Source: Shewanella corallii
GTDB taxonomy: Bacteria; Pseudomonadota; Gammaproteobacteria; Enterobacterales; Shewanellaceae
Length of the DNA: 64,000 nucleotides
Assembly (NCBI RefSeq): GCF_023349125.1
Contig: NZ_JAKIKT010000012.1
Coordinates: 1-64,000, forward strand
Direction: 5' to 3'
Position numbers and translations under genes: made by a program. Positions 62,657 to 64,000 of the stretch are shown here, one piece after another (the stretch's first letter is position 1; each line of letters begins with the position of its first letter). The notes under the pieces were generated by a model. The model searched no databases. It was given only the letters and a program-made list of their open reading frames with translations, and had not been told where the DNA came from.

Positions 62657-63391
62657 TCATGGAGCACCACGCCCCCCAACGGCCTGAACAGGCTGGCCCT
62701 GCTCTTCAAGCCAAAGCACCCAGGCGAGTGCCTCATCATCGATGTCAGGGCTCGCAGGCAAATCGCCAACAAACTTCTGTCCAGTTCCGGGTATCTCTGT
62801 AACAGAGAGCACCACAAACGGGTTGTTGAGCGTCCTGCCCTGGTTCTCTCCCCGCTTCACAACCACCTTTGCAGCGGGTAACACCCAGGCAAACCTGAGC
62901 CGTGCATCTTTTTGTAATGGCCTTGAAAATCCTGCCTGAAGCAGTCCTTTTTCAACCTGAGCTGTCAGCACTCCAGCCTCTGTTTCAGACAACTCAGGCA
63001 CTGGCGTCAACGACCAGCCAAGTAAGGTCCAACATCTTATCTCATCACCGTTAATCATCAGCTGTGGCGTATAAACCTGGGAACTGAAATCACCGCGATA
63101 GTAGGCGTACTGACGTTCTGTGAACTCTCCCTGTGACCAGGTGTCCTCCCAGCCAAGGTTGTTCCAATAGGTAACATGAAAAGAGAGGGGGAATACCCGC
63201 TGCCAAAGTTGAGGATGTGTGTCCAAATCGGCCAACCAGTTGTCTGCTGGAGGGCAGGAGCTACAGCCCTGTGAGGTGAACAGTTCAATAACAAGGGGGC
63301 TCAACTTACTGCTGTGATACTCCCTCACCTCCGCACTGACAGTAGACGCCAGCATCAGTGACACCAGTGCAATGGATATTTTGAAGCCCAT
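62657..63391 (-). CDS. DUF1223 family secreted thioredoxin-like protein
   Basis: 244 residues with a signal peptide (about 1-20, STVSA). The conserved VIELFTSQGCSSCPPADNWLADL holds a CSSC pair like a thioredoxin active site, followed by FHVTYWNNLGWEDTW and QVYTPQLMINGD, all DUF1223 hallmarks. Function unknown; periplasmic redox or sulfur chemistry is suggested by fold. A single gene. Confidence 0.88.
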   Translation of the reverse strand: MGFKISIALVSLMLASTVSAEVREYHSSKLSPLVIELFTSQGCSSCPPADNWLADLDTHPQLWQRVFPLSFHVTYWNNLGWEDTWSQGEFTERQYAYYRGDFSSQVYTPQLMINGDEIRCWTLLGWSLTPVPELSETEAGVLTAQVEKGLLQAGFSRPLQKDARLRFAWVLPAAKVVVKRGENQGRTLNNPFVVLSVTEIPGTGQKFVGDLPASPDIDDEALAWVLWLEEQGQPVQAVGGRGAP

Positions 63392-63528
63392 ATCACCCCC
63401 GGATTTCGATTAGTACTGCAAAACAGACCCGAAAAAATCAACCTTGATTTCATACGGGCTTGAACTTGAACTCATACTGTGTCGTTCTAGTGTTAAAGCA
63501 TGAACTAAAAAAATTGAATGGTGGCAAT

Positions 63529-63816
63529 ATGAATACCTATCAGGCAATTCCCTGTGCCAGATATGATTATCTGGAGTTGGCGTGTATTCGTCACTATCCA
63601 CTTGCCCTTGAACTTCGCAGCGGAGAAGTACTGCATGGTAAGGCTGTCACTACAGAGACCCGGGCAGACAAGAGCGAATGGCTTGTGGTGGAAACGCCGG
63701 TAAAAACCCGATCCATCAGGTTGGATCAGATTATGGCAATCACCCCCCAGCAAGAGGGGGCGGATTTTGGGCGGGTCAGTATTGCGGATGAACTACCCAG
63801 CGCAGAGTCCGGTTAA
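63529..63816 (+). CDS. rof: Rho-binding antiterminator (Rof family)
   Basis: 95 residues starting MNTYQAIPCARYDYLELACIRHYPLALELRSGEVL in part, the Rof/YaeO pattern of Y-x-P-I-x-C-x-x-Y-D-x-L-E. E. coli Rof (84 residues) binds Rho and blocks termination. The start at 63529 follows GGTGG; upstream codons lack family similarity. It ends convergently with the next gene, the two stop codons overlapping. Confidence 0.85.
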   Translation: MNTYQAIPCARYDYLELACIRHYPLALELRSGEVLHGKAVTTETRADKSEWLVVETPVKTRSIRLDQIMAITPQQEGADFGRVSIADELPSAESG

Positions 63817-64000
63817 CCCTCTGCACGTCTGCTCATCCACCACTGCAATCCTCCCACCAGCACAATGCAGCTTATAATGGCAAGGCTCCAGCTGCCAAGC
63901 TTGCCGAATCCTGCATTCAGCATTTGAAAGCCTACCAAAGAGCTGGCTGCCACAGTCAATGCGAAAGGCAACTGAGTTAATACATGGGCTCGTGGCTCAC
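63813..64000 (-). CDS. C-terminal end of an unidentified membrane protein (partial)
   Basis: Only the last about 61 codons are inside the window, reading EPRAHVLTQLPFALTVAASS in frame and ending WWMSRRAEG. It has two hydrophobic segments and a short positively charged tail, so it is a polytopic inner-membrane protein. I do not recognise the family from this fragment. Confidence 0.6.
   Translation of the reverse strand, partial: EPRAHVLTQLPFALTVAASSLVGFQMLNAGFGKLGSWSLAIISCIVLVGGLQWWMSRRAEG

Noticed and set aside
1..64000. CRISPR array, prophage or insertion sequence
   Set aside because: No regularly spaced direct repeats, transposase, integrase or phage structural gene was seen.

Overview
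The window looks like a chromosomal segment of a marine or aquatic gammaproteobacterium close to Shewanella (Alteromonadales). This rests on gene content: an argX-hisR-proM type tRNA operon, ilvGMDA plus ilvYC, a GntR-prpB-prpC-acnD-prpF methylcitrate cluster, and a periplasmic flavoprotein with a tetraheme cytochrome. Base composition appears near 50% GC. No species can be named from the sequence alone. I see no insertion sequence, prophage, integrase or CRISPR array.

Layout. 1-1120: a minus-strand tRNA operon (Arg-His-Pro-Pro-His-Pro) that ends in tandem copies of a broken tRNA-Pro plus terminator. 1288-11024: a GAF-GAF-GGDEF-degenerate-EAL protein, Rep helicase, an RND efflux pair and UbiK. 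11190-17723: a secreted PKD-containing serine protease, a DUF4395 membrane protein, and an AbgT-type transporter with peptidase T. 18012-22598: a Fur-controlled TonB receptor, a PepSY membrane protein and a class V aminotransferase. 23109-31454: the isoleucine/valine locus, ilvLGMDA with a recognisable leader peptide and attenuator, then divergent ilvC and ilvY. 31476-37553: PaeA, a GGDEL-type cyclase, ComM, Ung and an HD-GYP phosphodiesterase. 37945-46774: DUF969-DUF979-Pcp, a Dcp-like lipoprotein peptidase, a Sel1-repeat protein, a glutathione peroxidase with an OhrR-type regulator, and two tandem acyltransferases. 46858-54634: DUF523 and the methylcitrate cycle genes. 55002-56569: a TonB-C-like lipoprotein and IlvE. 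56655-62575: a respiratory module. 62657-64000: DUF1223, a Rof-like protein and the end of a membrane protein.

The most interesting region is 56655-62575. It holds a TetR-like regulator with a cysteine-rich tail, a Tat-exported FAD ene-reductase-like flavoprotein, a tetraheme cytochrome c, a decayed second tetraheme cytochrome gene, an outer-membrane porin and a periplasmic cupin. The cupin's metal and tyrosine pattern matches what I recall of the cupin DMSP lyases. Read together, this could be a periplasmic pathway that makes (cupin) and respires (flavoprotein/cytochrome) a small unsaturated acid such as acrylate. The methylcitrate genes nearby could consume the propionate product. The substrate assignment is inference only.

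Other themes are peptide use (secreted protease, AbgT/PepT, Dcp, Pcp with its membrane partners) and cyclic-di-GMP signalling (three proteins, two with altered catalytic motifs). Several operators are visible by eye: a Fur box, an OhrR-like dyad, two GntR-type dyads at prp, IlvY-like dyads and a CRP-like site before the cupin.
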